A DNA stretch of 64,000 nt, taken from positions 1-64,000 of the forward strand of contig JADJRU010000008.1 in assembly GCA_016712105.1 (NCBI GenBank), in the 5' to 3' direction. Positions 1 to 8,680 of this stretch are shown in pieces (position 1 is the first letter of the stretch; every line of letters starts with the position of its first letter). This stretch comes from Ahniella sp. GTDB lineage: Bacteria > Pseudomonadota > Gammaproteobacteria > Xanthomonadales > Ahniellaceae. A program made the translations under genes and the position numbers. The notes beneath the pieces were generated by a model. That model was not told the origin of the DNA and did no database searches. It saw only the letters and a list, made by a program, of their open reading frames with translations.

Positions 1-632
1 AACAGGTACGCGAACACACGCGTCTTGCGCGGAGCGATGGCGCTGTCGATCAGATCGCGTGCGACCGAAATCTCGGCCTCCGCCCGTTCGAAGTTGTCGA
101 CCGTGAAGAAGTCGCCGCGAGCCATGCCGGCGAGGCCGGGTTTCTGGACCGCAGCGTGATTGTGGTCGAAGCTGTGGTTCTCGATACCGATCAGGCCGGA
201 TCGGAGCGCCGGTTGCCACCAGGAATCGCGCATCCAGTCCTTTCCGACCAGGCAGCCACGATCGATGTGCTGCGCGGGATTCGCGATCGGCAATGACAAA
301 ACACGTGAGATGCAGGTTCGGTTGGGCTGCGCGCCCGAATTCCGCGTGAAAATCGACCAGGATGTTGTAGAAGCTGCGCTGGATGCCATGGGCCGGATGC
401 TCCAGGTCGAAATAGTCGAAATCCGATCCGTCGTCACAGGTCAGGACCACACAGTCCTCCAGGTCACGCACGGCGCGTCCGGTCCAGGTGTCGATGACCC
501 AGTCCAGAGGCACGATTCGTTTTCCGAGTCGCGTGAGCAGGCGGATGTCTTCGGCCAAGGGCCACATGGTCGTTGCTGGCGTAGTCGTTGCCGCTGATGT
601 TGACGGCGTGATAAGTGACACTGGGACGCGCG
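1..632 (-). pseudogene. Polysaccharide deacetylase-like gene, frameshifted and cut by the window edge
   Basis: No single frame is intact, but three minus-strand stretches join into one protein. The first (about 615-560) holds YHAVNISGNDYASNDH. The second (about 560-285) holds LTCDDGSDFDYFDLEH and LHLTCFVIA. The third (about 275-1) holds CLVGKDWMRDSWW and GIENHSFDHNH. The Asp-Asp and HSxDHNH signatures fit the NodB-like (CE4) metal-dependent deacetylase fold, which removes acetyl groups from surface sugars. The shift near 559-561 falls in a GGG run; a compensating one lies near 622. No convincing ATG was found, so the start is uncertain. The gene continues beyond base 1. Sequencing error and true decay are both possible. 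Family assignment is fairly secure, substrate unknown. Confidence 0.6.
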
Positions 633-761
633 TTTCCTTCCGGTTTTGCTGAGGTTTGTGTCGAATTTCGGGCGATTCCCGGTCGATCGGGGCACGAAAC
701 AGGCGAGCAAGGCTACAATAGACGGCTCCATTTCATGTCAATCCGTACCCGGGAGTTGTCC

Positions 762-1934
762 ATGCCTGCCGTCGCCCTGAATCCTTACGATTTGTTCGAT
801 GTACGTTCCCTGCTGACCGAGGAAGAGCGTGCGGTTCAGGATGCCGTCGCCCGGTTCACCGACGAACGTGTGTTGCCGATCATCGGCGACTGCTTCGACA
901 AAGGTGTGTTCCCGCGCGAGTTGATTCCGGAAATGGCCGAGATGGGCCTGCTGGGTTCGAGCCTGCCGACCGAATACGGCTGCGCCGGCATGAATTCGGT
1001 GAGCTATGGCCTGGTGTGCCAGGAACTCGAACGTGGTGATTCCGGCATTCGCAGCTTCGCGTCCGTGCAGAGTTCGCTGTGTATGTACCCGATCTACGCC
1101 TACGGCACGGAAGAACAGCGTCGCCGCTGGTTGCCCGACATGGCGGCTGGCAAGGTCATCGGCTGTTTCGGTCTGACCGAACCGCATGGTGGCTCCGATC
1201 CGTCGAACATGAAGACTCATGCCAAGCGGGACGGCAGCGACTGGTTGATCAACGGCGCCAAGATGTGGATCACGAACGGCAACCTCGCCGACATCGCGAT
1301 TGTCTGGGCGATGACCGAAGACGGTATCCAGGGCTTCATCGTCGAGAAGGATTTCCCGGGCTTCAAGGCTCAGGAAGTGCATCGCAAGATGAGCCTGCGC
1401 GCCTCCGTCACGTCGGGCCTGTTCTTCGACAACGTGCGTGTGCCGGAAGCGAATCGCTTGCCGAACGTGCGTGGTCTGAAGGGCCCGCTCGGTTGCCTCA
1501 CTCAGGCTCGCTTCGGCATCACCTGGGGCCCGATCGGCGCCGCCATCGCATGCCTGCAGGAAGCTACGGAATATTCTAAGACCCGCATTCTGTTCAACCG
1601 CCCGATCGCGGCCACCCAGGCCGTGCAGCTGAAACTCGCCGACATGGCGCGCCGCATCACGCTGGCGCAACTGCTGTCGCTGCAGCTCGGTCGCCTGAAA
1701 GACGCCGGCAACATGCAGCCCACGCAGGTCTCGCTCGCCAAGTGGAGCAACGTCCGCATGGCGCTCGACATCGCGCGCGAAGCCCGCGACATCCTCGGCG
1801 GCGCCGGCATCACCACCGAATACCCGCCGATCCGCCATGCTCTCAACCTCGAATCGGTCATCACCTACGAAGGCACCGAAACCGTGCACCAGCTCGTCGT
1901 TGGCCGTGAGCTCACGGGTATCAACGCGTTCTGA
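762..1934 (+). CDS. gcdH: Acyl-CoA dehydrogenase, glutaryl-CoA dehydrogenase type
   Basis: 390 residues, the normal size for a flavin acyl-CoA dehydrogenase. The mobile FAD-binding region shows CFGLTEPHGGSDPSNMKT and MWITNGNLADIAIVW, both typical of glutaryl-CoA dehydrogenase. The C-terminal YEGTETVHQLVVGRELTG carries the catalytic base, Glu370. The family oxidises and decarboxylates glutaryl-CoA to crotonyl-CoA in lysine and tryptophan breakdown, passing electrons to ETF. The ATG at 762 was chosen because GGGAG lies about six bases upstream and the protein then begins like its family; an in-frame ATG at 735 is a weaker option. The gene stands alone, with a repeat element directly downstream. 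Substrate is inferred from motif similarity; another short-chain acyl-CoA is possible. Confidence 0.88.
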   Translation: MPAVALNPYDLFDVRSLLTEEERAVQDAVARFTDERVLPIIGDCFDKGVFPRELIPEMAEMGLLGSSLPTEYGCAGMNSVSYGLVCQELERGDSGIRSFASVQSSLCMYPIYAYGTEEQRRRWLPDMAAGKVIGCFGLTEPHGGSDPSNMKTHAKRDGSDWLINGAKMWITNGNLADIAIVWAMTEDGIQGFIVEKDFPGFKAQEVHRKMSLRASVTSGLFFDNVRVPEANRLPNVRGLKGPLGCLTQARFGITWGPIGAAIACLQEATEYSKTRILFNRPIAATQAVQLKLADMARRITLAQLLSLQLGRLKDAGNMQPTQVSLAKWSNVRMALDIAREARDILGGAGITTEYPPIRHALNLESVITYEGTETVHQLVVGRELTGINAF

Positions 1935-1944
1935 AGAGATGCGG

Positions 1945-2106
1945 ATGTGTCGGCTGGGCTGACGAAGGAAGCCCAGCTGTTTGCGACAAAGCCTGAAGCA
2001 AGCCGCCCACGCTTCTTTCGGATTCGAGAGCTCGGCTTCGATCGGGTTGCCGGGACTTCAGGCAAGCTGGGCTTCGCTTTGCTCAGCCCAGCGTGCGCGC
2101 CAGCGC
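1945..2106. repeat. Dispersed intergenic element, copy 1
   Basis: A noncoding stretch of about 160 bases begins GGCTGGGCTGACGAAGGAAG and ends with GCTGGGCTTCGCTTTGCTCA followed by GCCCAGC, so its ends are inverted copies of GCTGGGCT/AGCCCAGC. Its middle holds GCTTCTTTCGG followed by TCGAGAGCTCGGCTTC. The same order of blocks recurs at 17690-17832, and a short form at 24895-24953. It lies between the acyl-CoA dehydrogenase and the toxin gene. Spurious open frames across it give the same LTKEAQL peptide as copy 2, because the DNA is repeated rather than coding. Confidence 0.75.
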
Positions 2107-2120
2107 CGTCACGGCCACGC

Positions 2121-2537
2121 TCAGGCCCAAGGGTCCATCATGGTGATGCCGCAGCCTTCGAAATCGCGCACATTGCGGGTTGCCAATCGCGCCCCGCGCG
2201 ATCGCGCAATGCCGGCGATCATTGCGTCGAATTGACTGATCGGGCGACCTTGGGTGCGTCGCTCAACAGTGATCGCAGCAAACGCATCAGCGGCATTGGC
2301 GTCGAAGCTCAGAATGCGACCGGCCATGTCCTGGTCGAAGATGGCGCGCACGTGGTCATTCAGCAGTCGCCGGCGTTGACCTTCCGGCAGTGACCACACT
2401 CCCAGCAACATTTCACCTCGGGAAATTGTCGTGGTGAACAACCCGGTGCGTGGCTGGTCTTGAAGCCATGCAACAACAGCAGGTGCAGGAATCGGCCTGA
2501 TCAGTTCGGACAGAACGTTCGTGTCGAGTACGATCAT
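2121..2537 (-). CDS. PIN-domain toxin, VapC/FitB type
   Basis: 138 residues, standard for a PIN-domain ribonuclease. The N terminus MIVLDTNVLSELIRP supplies the first conserved Asp. Internal acidic residues (SRGEMLLG, ISQFDAMIAGIA) and the C-terminal LATRNVRDFEGCGI complete the Mg-binding set seen in VapC/FitB toxins, which cut RNA, often tRNA. It is the second gene of a pair: its ATG overlaps the antitoxin stop by four bases, so the two are translationally coupled. The closest sub-family by motif is FitB. The RNA target cannot be read from sequence. Confidence 0.9.
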   Translation of the reverse strand: MIVLDTNVLSELIRPIPAPAVVAWLQDQPRTGLFTTTISRGEMLLGVWSLPEGQRRRLLNDHVRAIFDQDMAGRILSFDANAADAFAAITVERRTQGRPISQFDAMIAGIARSRGARLATRNVRDFEGCGITMMDPWA

Positions 2538-2788
2538 TCGCTGAAATCAGGCGGATCCCGCATGGGGTCGCGCGGGCCCGATTCGAGGTTGACGCCACCC
2601 AGCGGCTCGATCCGGTTCCGAATCGCCACATAGAGGTCGGCGCCGCTTTCTTCCCGAACACCAGTGACCAGTGCGGCAGTCAAGATGCGGCGGGCTTCTT
2701 CTTCCATCGACACACCGTGCATCGCCGCCCGGACCCGAAGGCGGCCCTTGAGTGCATCGTCGAGATTGCGGATGGTCATGGTAGCCAT
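2534..2788 (-). CDS. FitA/VapB-type ribbon-helix-helix antitoxin
   Basis: 84 residues from the ATG at 2788. The N-terminal half (MATMTIRNLDDALKGRLRVR, then AAMHGVSMEEEARRILTAAL) is a classic ribbon-helix-helix DNA-binding domain of the FitA/Arc type; the C-terminal half should wrap the toxin. The family neutralises its partner nuclease and represses its own operon. A strong palindrome 16 bases upstream of the start (2805-2830) is the natural operator. A longer in-frame start at 2887 would run through that palindrome and is less likely. Confidence 0.88.
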   Translation of the reverse strand: MATMTIRNLDDALKGRLRVRAAMHGVSMEEEARRILTAALVTGVREESGADLYVAIRNRIEPLGGVNLESGPRDPMRDPPDFSE

Positions 2789-2804
2789 GGATCGCCCTTG
2801 AATA

Positions 2805-2830
2805 TGCATGCAATGATAGCATTGCATGCA
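2805..2830. promoter_or_regulatory. Palindromic operator of the toxin-antitoxin operon
   Basis: Perfect inverted repeat: TGCATGCAATG, a four-base centre ATAG, then CATTGCATGCA. It sits just upstream of the antitoxin start and also just before the divergent gene at 2907, so one bound repressor could control both. FitA/VapB proteins are known to bind such repeats; binding here is inferred. Confidence 0.65.
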
Positions 2831-2906
2831 CTTTGTGCCGGCCGCCTCACCGCCAGATCCGGGCGTCCAACTGGGCAGGAAAATCAATTACTTGGGATAC
2901 TCGCTC

Positions 2907-3749
2907 TTGAAAAAAGTCACCTTGTTGCTGTTGGTTGTCGCGGCGGTTGCTATCGCTGCCTATTCCTTGCGGTTGCCGGGTTCAATTGACTCAGTATCCC
3001 CGTCTGGGGATTCAGGTCGGGCCGAGAAGGAAACGGCCATCGGAACGAGTTCCGGCCCGGGCCCAGCAGAGAGCGATGCCAAGCGCTCGTCGGAAGCTCC
3101 GGTCGACCACTTGGTCCAAAGTGACCAGAGCGTGATCGATGCCTACGCTTGTCCGGAGCCATGCCCTTATCCGGAGTACCAACGAGCTCAATCACCAAGG
3201 GAAGCTGCTTGGATGGCTCGAATGGGATATCCGACGATCGAGGAATTGCGCCTGGCGGAAGGTCTCTCCGGCGAGGCCTTGCTTGAGCTTGGTCGGGAGC
3301 GATCGTCGTCGGCGTTGATGATCCTGGGCCTCGAGAAGAAAGTCGCCGAACAGTCGGGTATGACGGCCATCTTGCAGGCGCACGAGCTGTCCATCATGGC
3401 GAGTCAGACCGGTTCGGCCTATGGATTGGTCGCCGAGGCCCGTGCACGGATTGCCTTGTATCGCCGGGAGCCGGAGTCCGCGCGTGCGGCCAATCAACTC
3501 GGACAAGCGGCAGTCTTGATCCGGATGGCAGCCATGCTCGGTGACCATCAGGCGACATTGTTGGGTGATGACATTCCCGTCCATGAACGCCTGGGCATTT
3601 CCTGGTCCCATGCCGAACGAACTGCCAGCCTGAGGTTTCAGCGCATGGAGCGCGTTCCGACCTTTCAATTGCGCCGGTCGATGGCGACACCCAGACCATT
3701 TCCGGAAGCGCTGATCTGCGAGGGTGTCGCACCGCCGTTCCAGTGTTGA
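2907..3749 (+). CDS. Hypothetical membrane-anchored helical protein
   Basis: About 280 residues from a TTG at 2907, which gives a short Lys-Lys N terminus followed by one hydrophobic segment (VTLLLLVVAAVAIAAYSL) and then a soluble domain facing the periplasm. An ATG at 2826 would add 27 residues but overlaps the operator palindrome. After a Ser/Gly/Glu-rich linker (roughly residues 35-75) there is a CPEPCPYPEYQ segment and then Ala/Leu-rich helices resembling TPR or SEL1 repeats (ALLELGRERSSSALMILGL, AYGLVAEARARIALYRREP). No family is recognised and no function is proposed. It is transcribed away from the toxin-antitoxin operon and converges on the deacetylase gene 21 bases further on. Confidence 0.6.
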   Translation: MKKVTLLLLVVAAVAIAAYSLRLPGSIDSVSPSGDSGRAEKETAIGTSSGPGPAESDAKRSSEAPVDHLVQSDQSVIDAYACPEPCPYPEYQRAQSPREAAWMARMGYPTIEELRLAEGLSGEALLELGRERSSSALMILGLEKKVAEQSGMTAILQAHELSIMASQTGSAYGLVAEARARIALYRREPESARAANQLGQAAVLIRMAAMLGDHQATLLGDDIPVHERLGISWSHAERTASLRFQRMERVPTFQLRRSMATPRPFPEALICEGVAPPFQC

Positions 3750-3770
3750 AACAAGAATCGTCGGCTGGGC

Positions 3771-4689
3771 CTACTCGAACATCGCGTGCACATGCGCTCG
3801 CGTGCACTCGTATAGCGCGGTGAGGCTGTAGCCACCTTCGAGCATCGACAACATGCGGCCTTTTACGGATGGCAACGCGAGCAGTTCGCGCGTGATCCAG
3901 GCGTAGTCTTCGGCGACCAGGTTGAGGTTGGCCAATGGGTCGAGGCGGTGGCCGTCGAAGCCCGCGGAGACGAGGATCAGTTCTGGTTGGAACGCACGCA
4001 GCGCGGGCAGGGCGCGTTCGCGGTACATCTCGCGGAAATGCATGGAGCTGGTGCCGGGCGGCAGTTCGATGTTGACGACGTTGCCGACGCCTTCTTCGCT
4101 GGTACGGCCGGTGCCGGGATAAAGCGGCGATTGGTGCGAGGAGACATACATCACGCGCGGTTCGGTCGCGAAAATATCCTGCGTGCCATTGCCGTGGTGC
4201 ACGTCGCAGTCGACGATGGCGAGACGCTGGATTCCGCGTGCCAGTGCAGCCCGCGCGGCGACAGCGATATTGTTGAACAGGCAGAAGCCCATTGCCTCCC
4301 GACGCGTGGCGTGGTGCCCCCGGAGGTCGCACGGCTGCGAAGACTCGCAGGTATCGACCACTGAGCAAGGCATCGATTCCGGCCACCCCTGCACCGGCCG
4401 CCAGTTCGGCCGCACGTAAAGAGCCGGCGGACATCACGGTGTCGGCGTCAACTCGCGCGAGGCCAGAAGTGGGCGCTGTGGCATACACCCGCGAGATCAT
4501 CGCGGGGTCGTGCGTGGCATCCAGCAGCGCACGCGAAACGGGCTGGGCCTGTTCGCGCGGAATGTCGCGGAATTCAGGCTCGGATAACGCTTGCCAGACA
4601 GCCTGCAAACGCGCCGGCGCTTCCGGATGGGCCGGGCCGGGCTCGTGCCCGAGCAGATCCGGGTGCGTGATGATGAGTCCGGCGGTCAC
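3771..4689 (-). CDS. Histone deacetylase-family (AcuC/HdaH-like) protein, frameshifted
   Basis: About 305 residues once one extra base is removed. Zinc-enzyme motifs are complete: RPPG/HHATRREAMGFC across the shift, IVDCDVHHGNGTQDIF with the Asp and His ligands, LVSAGFDGH, and MLEGGYSL near the C terminus. Bacterial members remove acetyl groups from small molecules (polyamines) or lysines. The start is a GTG at 4689. Reading from that GTG breaks at 4317-4321, a run of five C on the plus strand; dropping one base restores the HDAC consensus. It ends a three-gene minus-strand operon behind the cobalamin adenosyltransferase, six bases upstream. Family is certain, substrate unknown, and the frameshift may be a sequencing error. 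Confidence 0.85.
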
Positions 4690-4695
4690 GTCGTG

Positions 4696-5248
4696 TCAGC
4701 GTTTCCGCCGTTCGTGACGCCACAGGACTTCGCCATGGCCACTGCTGCGCGCCAGCACACGCGCCAGCACAAACAACAAGTCGGACAGGCGATTCAGATA
4801 ACGAACGGTTTCCGGGCGAACGGCATCATGGTGCGACAAGGTGACCACTTCGCGTTCGGCGCGGCGTGCGATCGTCCGCGCCAGATGACAGTGGGCAGCA
4901 GCCGAACCACCGCCGGGCAGGATGAAGTCCTTCAGCGCGGGCAGGTCGGCATTAAAACCGTCCAGGCGTTGTTCGAGTCGCGTGATGTCGGCATCACTGA
5001 CCATCGTCGAACCCGGAATACACAACTCGCCGCCGAGATCGAACAACTCGTGCTGGATCTCGGTCAGGCAATCGTGCAGTTCAGCCGACAGGTCGTGCGC
5101 GAGCACAATGCCAATGGCGCTGTTGAGTTCATCGACGGTGCCGTAGGCCGTGACGCGCGGAGTCTTTCGACACCCGCGTGCCGTCACCGAGACCGGTGCT
5201 GCCGTCATCCCCTGTGCGCGTGTAGATACGGGTGAGGCGATTGCCCAT
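4696..5248 (-). CDS. Cob(I)alamin adenosyltransferase, PduO type, frameshifted
   Basis: About 183 residues. The N terminus MGNRLTRIYTRTGDDGSTGL followed by GDGTRVSKD and then RVTAYGTVDELNSAIG is the PduO/MMAB-type ATP:corrinoid adenosyltransferase signature. Downstream FILPGGGSAAAHCHLARTIA and RRAEREVVTL complete the ATP- and cobalamin-binding trimer motifs. The enzyme makes adenosylcobalamin from cob(I)alamin and ATP in the cytoplasm. The two halves are in different frames, joined near 5155-5167 by a single-base shift; unlike the other cases this is not clearly in a homopolymer. The start at 5248 lies three bases after the stop of the upstream membrane-protein gene, indicating one operon. 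No B12 riboswitch was seen upstream. Confidence 0.86.
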
Positions 5249-5251
5249 GCC

Positions 5252-5785
5252 TCAGGCCGATTGCGCGGACAAGGACGGGAACCGCTGGCGCAGCAGCGCG
5301 AAGCCACCAAACAGCACCGTGCTGTAGAACAAGGCACCCGCGAGCTGGTTGTCGAGGAACGGAATGCCAGCCACGTAACAGGCGATCAAACCAGCGCCCG
5401 TCATCGGGTACATGCTGCCTTCGAGCCAGACAAAACCGTTCGTCACGACGAAGAACGCGAGTACACCGACGACCGATGCACCGAGCACCTTGCCGGCCTT
5501 CGGGCTCTTGCCAAGCAGCATGCCGAACAGGGTGATCAGCACGATCATGCCGTAGACCACCGGCATGCCGGAATGGAAGCCGAGGAACCAGTCGGACAGC
5601 AGCATGGCGGCGATCGGCACCAACAGCGCCAGGCTGCGGCGCGCGAACATGGCGCCCGAGAACAGCGCCAAGGCTTCGATCGGGCTGAAGTTCATGGGGT
5701 GCGGCAGCAGGCGTGACAACGCAGCGGCAACCACCAGGGCGACAAGGACCGACATACGGGGCGACAACGACTTTTCAAACGACAT
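5252..5785 (-). CDS. DUF6580-like integral membrane protein
   Basis: 177 residues from the ATG at 5785, with five or six hydrophobic segments and a typical N-terminal block SRLLPHPMNFSPIEALALFS followed by GAMF, matching my memory of the DUF6580 family. Further segments include SLALLVPIAAMLLSDWFLGF and GVLAFFVVTNGFVWLEG. The fold resembles small transporter substrate-binding components, but no function is established. It is the first gene of the operon with the cobalamin adenosyltransferase, so a role in cobalamin or precursor uptake is a reasonable but untested inference. A single Cys sits in GLIACYVAG. The family assignment should be confirmed by profile search. Confidence 0.65.
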   Translation of the reverse strand: MSFEKSLSPRMSVLVALVVAAALSRLLPHPMNFSPIEALALFSGAMFARRSLALLVPIAAMLLSDWFLGFHSGMPVVYGMIVLITLFGMLLGKSPKAGKVLGASVVGVLAFFVVTNGFVWLEGSMYPMTGAGLIACYVAGIPFLDNQLAGALFYSTVLFGGFALLRQRFPSLSAQSA

Positions 5786-5904
5786 GGGCAATTCCACGGC
5801 AAACGGGCAGACGCCCATTCTATGGGTGACGCCCCCGGAAACCAAATGCTTTGCGATTTGATCGGAAGCAAGGCCATTCACGCACCCAAGGTTAGAATCC
5901 GCCC

Positions 5905-7074
5905 ATGAATGAATCGGTAGATGTAGTCATCGTGGGTTCCGGGCTCGTAGGCGCCAGCCTGTCCATTGCCTTGGCCGGCAGCGGCCGGAAGGTGCTGCAG
6001 ATCGAGGCCAGTCCCGAGCAGGCCTTGGTCGAACGGTGGGACGAGCGCCATTTTGTGCTGGCCGAAGCCAGCCGGCTGGCGCTGGAGCGTATTGGCGTGT
6101 GGCCACGGATTTCCGTGAAGACCCCGATCACACGGATCCTCGGTCACCGCGCAGGCGAATTCGGCCGGCTTGAGTTCCGCGCCGACCAGTATCAGGTGCC
6201 GGCGCTGGGTTATACGGTCCCTGCTTCACGCCTGCACGCCGCGCTGCGCGACGGGCTCGCCGCCGCGGCCGGACTGGAACGCTGGCAGCCTGCGCGGGTC
6301 ACAGGAATGCGGCAAACGAACGATGGCGTGCTGCTGGACGTCGAACGTGAAGGCGTTTCACAGACGGTTCGCACGGCACTGGTGGCCGCTGCCGACGGCG
6401 CACAATCCAGTCTTCGTGCGCTGGCGGGTATCGGTGCGCGTGAAATCGACTATCGGCAGACAGCGGTGGTCGCAGCCTTGCGTCCGGCGGCTGCCGAACC
6501 GGGCCTGGCGTATGAGCGACTGACTGCCAGTGGCCCGATGGCCATCTTGCCGGTGGATTCACAGCGGCTCGGATTGATCTACACCTTGCCGGCCGATGAA
6601 GCGCCGATCCTTCAGCAATTGAGTGATGCAGCGTTTCTCGAGCGATTGAGGCTCGATCTGCGTGATCGCCTCGGACGCATGACGGGCGTGGGCGCCCGCC
6701 AACTGTGGCCACTCAAACTGACCTTGGCGGACCGATTGATCGGCGAACGCTTCGTGCTGATCGGCAATGCCGCCCAATCGATTCATACGCTGGGTGCGCA
6801 GGGATTCAATCTGGGACTTCGCGATGCGATGGCGCTCGCCAAAGTCCTGTGTGCCGACCAGGACGACGCCGGCGCTGCGAAGCGCCTGGACCTTTATGCC
6901 AGGGGACGCGCGGAAGATCGCGACCAGACAGTTCGGATGAGCCATGGCCTTGTGCGGATGACGGCCTCCGATACGCTCCCGCACCAATTGTTCCGCTTCG
7001 CCGCGATGACGGCTTTGACGCACGTGCCGGCCTTGCGCCAACGCCTGGCGCTCGGCGCGATGGGGTTCCGATGA
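5905..7074 (+). CDS. ubiH: 2-polyprenyl-6-methoxyphenol hydroxylase
   Basis: 389 residues, the family's usual length. N-terminal Rossmann motif VVIVGSGLVGASLSIALAG binds FAD; the late motif GNAAQSIHTLGAQGFNLGLR is the UbiH/Coq6 ribose-binding block, here with Gln-Ser where Ala-His-Thr-like residues are more usual. The flavin monooxygenase hydroxylates the ubiquinone ring in the aerobic pathway. Its stop overlaps the start of the next hydroxylase by four bases (ATGA), a translationally coupled pair common in gammaproteobacteria. The start at 5905 immediately precedes the FAD motif. Which ring position it acts on is inferred from order and similarity. Confidence 0.85.
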   Translation: MNESVDVVIVGSGLVGASLSIALAGSGRKVLQIEASPEQALVERWDERHFVLAEASRLALERIGVWPRISVKTPITRILGHRAGEFGRLEFRADQYQVPALGYTVPASRLHAALRDGLAAAAGLERWQPARVTGMRQTNDGVLLDVEREGVSQTVRTALVAAADGAQSSLRALAGIGAREIDYRQTAVVAALRPAAAEPGLAYERLTASGPMAILPVDSQRLGLIYTLPADEAPILQQLSDAAFLERLRLDLRDRLGRMTGVGARQLWPLKLTLADRLIGERFVLIGNAAQSIHTLGAQGFNLGLRDAMALAKVLCADQDDAGAAKRLDLYARGRAEDRDQTVRMSHGLVRMTASDTLPHQLFRFAAMTALTHVPALRQRLALGAMGFR

Positions 7075-8294
7075 GTGCGATGACCTCGCGGATCCGCAAC
7101 GACGTATTGATCAGCGGCGGCGGCATTGCCGGCTGTGTGCTGGGACTTCTGTTGGCCAACGCCGGGTTCGTGGTGAGTCTGGTCGAATCGCGGTTGCCGC
7201 CAGAGACCTCGCCCGAGTTGGATCTGCGGGTTGTGGCCTTGTCGCCCGCCGCGATCCGTCTGCTCACCCATTTGGGTATCTGGCCGCTGCCGCCGGGCAA
7301 GGTTGCTCCGTATTCGCACATGGAAGTGACTGGCAGCGCGACGGTGTCATCGTTGGAGTTCACGGCACGCGAGATTGCCGCGAACGAACTTGGGTTCATT
7401 GTCGAAATGCGCGCTTTGCACGACGCCTTGTTTCGGCGATTGAGGGAACGTGCGACCGTGATCGCCCCCGATCGGATCGACTCGTTGCGTGTGTTGCCGG
7501 ATGGCATCGAACTCGCGCTGGCCGCAGGTGGAATCCAGAGAGCAAAACTGCTGGTGATTGCCGAAGGCGAACATTCCGCGCTGCGTGAACAACTCGGAAT
7601 CCGCACGCATGGCCGCGACTACGAAAGTTCCGGTGTCGTCTGTCACCTGCGCACGGAACAACCGAACCCAGGTATTGCGTTCCAGCGGTTTGGACCCGGC
7701 GGTCCTCTGGCGTTCCTGCCGTTGGCGGACGGCCGGTCGAGCCTCGTTTGGACACGACCCGCCAGCAAAGTCCCGGGTTTGTTGGCGCTGGATGATTCAG
7801 CATTCGCCGAGCGATTGGATCACGCGAGTGGCCGACGATTCGGGCGGGTGCTCGAGGTGTCGACGCGTCAGGCGTTCCCGCTGCGCCTGGCCTTGGCCGA
7901 TTCGGTCATCACCTCACGAACCGTGTTGTTGGGTGATGCCGCTCATCGGGTCCATCCTTTGGCTGGTCTGGGCCTGAACCTCGGCCTGCAGGATGCTGCG
8001 GCATTGGTGGAGGTTCTCGACGCTGCCCGTTTGCGCGGTCGCGACCTGGGCGGCGAGGGCACCTTGAAGCGTTACCAGGCCTGGCGACAAAGTGATGCCG
8101 AATGGACGGCCGCGCTGGTGGATGCAATCGAGCGTGGATTCCGCGGTGGGGATGAATCGAGATTGCCGTCGCTGCTGCAGCGTGGGCTCGGCTGGATCAA
8201 TGCGGCGCCGCCGTTGAAACAGCTGCTGGCTCAGGCTGCGTGCGGGCAGTTGGGGCGGGTGCCCTCCGTGATGCGGGTGACGGCGGGCGGTTGA
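7071..8294 (+). CDS. ubiI: UbiI/VisC-family ubiquinone hydroxylase
   Basis: 407 residues from the ATG at 7071. FAD motif NDVLISGGGIAGCVLGLLLA near residues 10-29; second motif LLGDAAHRVHPLAGLGLNLG near residue 285, the standard UbiH/UbiI/UbiF signature. It should hydroxylate a ubiquinone intermediate (C5 if true UbiI). The start overlaps the ubiH stop, and upstream in-frame sequence belongs to the ubiH reading in another frame, so longer starts are rejected. Ubi hydroxylases are hard to tell apart without a tree, so UbiF/UbiM-like activity remains possible. It ends at a tandem repeat array, so the operon probably has two genes. Confidence 0.8.
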   Translation: MSAMTSRIRNDVLISGGGIAGCVLGLLLANAGFVVSLVESRLPPETSPELDLRVVALSPAAIRLLTHLGIWPLPPGKVAPYSHMEVTGSATVSSLEFTAREIAANELGFIVEMRALHDALFRRLRERATVIAPDRIDSLRVLPDGIELALAAGGIQRAKLLVIAEGEHSALREQLGIRTHGRDYESSGVVCHLRTEQPNPGIAFQRFGPGGPLAFLPLADGRSSLVWTRPASKVPGLLALDDSAFAERLDHASGRRFGRVLEVSTRQAFPLRLALADSVITSRTVLLGDAAHRVHPLAGLGLNLGLQDAAALVEVLDAARLRGRDLGGEGTLKRYQAWRQSDAEWTAALVDAIERGFRGGDESRLPSLLQRGLGWINAAPPLKQLLAQAACGQLGRVPSVMRVTAGG

Positions 8295-8304
8295 CCACAG
8301 CAGC

Positions 8305-8654
8305 CCGTGCCCCTTGACGCCGTCATTCCCGCGCAAGCGGGAATCCAGTTGATCGCCTCAAGTCCAGAAGTGTTGCCCGTGCCCCTTGACGCCGTCATTC
8401 CCGCGCAAGCGGGAATCCAGTTGATCGCCTCAAGTCCAGAAGTGTTGTCCGTGCCCCTTGACGCCGTCATTCCCGCGCAAGCGGGAATCCAGTTGATCGC
8501 CTCAAGTCCAGAAGTGTTGTGCGTGCCCCTTGACGCCGTCATTCCCGCGCAAGCGGGAATCCAGTTGATCGCCTCAAGTCCAGAAGTGTTGTCCGTGCCC
8601 CTTGACGCCGTCATTCCCGCGCAAGCGGGAATCCAGTTGATCGCCTCAAGTCCA
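8305..8654. repeat. Five tandem 72-bp repeats carrying a REP-like hairpin
   Basis: Five head-to-tail copies, with the GTGCCCC landmark at 8307, 8379, 8451, 8523 and 8595, exactly 72 bases apart. Each contains ATTCCCGCGCAAGCGGGAAT, a perfect hairpin of the kind widely spread in proteobacterial intergenic DNA. Copies differ almost only at two bases before the landmark; the last is truncated. Because 72 is a multiple of three the array is open on both strands (VIPAQAGIQ on the plus strand), which produces false reading frames. It fills most of the gap between ubiI and the nuclease gene. Confidence 0.93.
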
Positions 8655-8680
8655 TGAAGAGTTGTCGCATTGAGTGGTTT

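Noticed and set aside
5786..5904. Cobalamin riboswitch before the adenosyltransferase operon
   Set aside because: No B12-box (GCCACTG) or matching structure is visible in this divergent gap.
8305..8654. Possible CRISPR array
   Set aside because: Units are contiguous at 72 bases with no unique spacers and no cas genes nearby.
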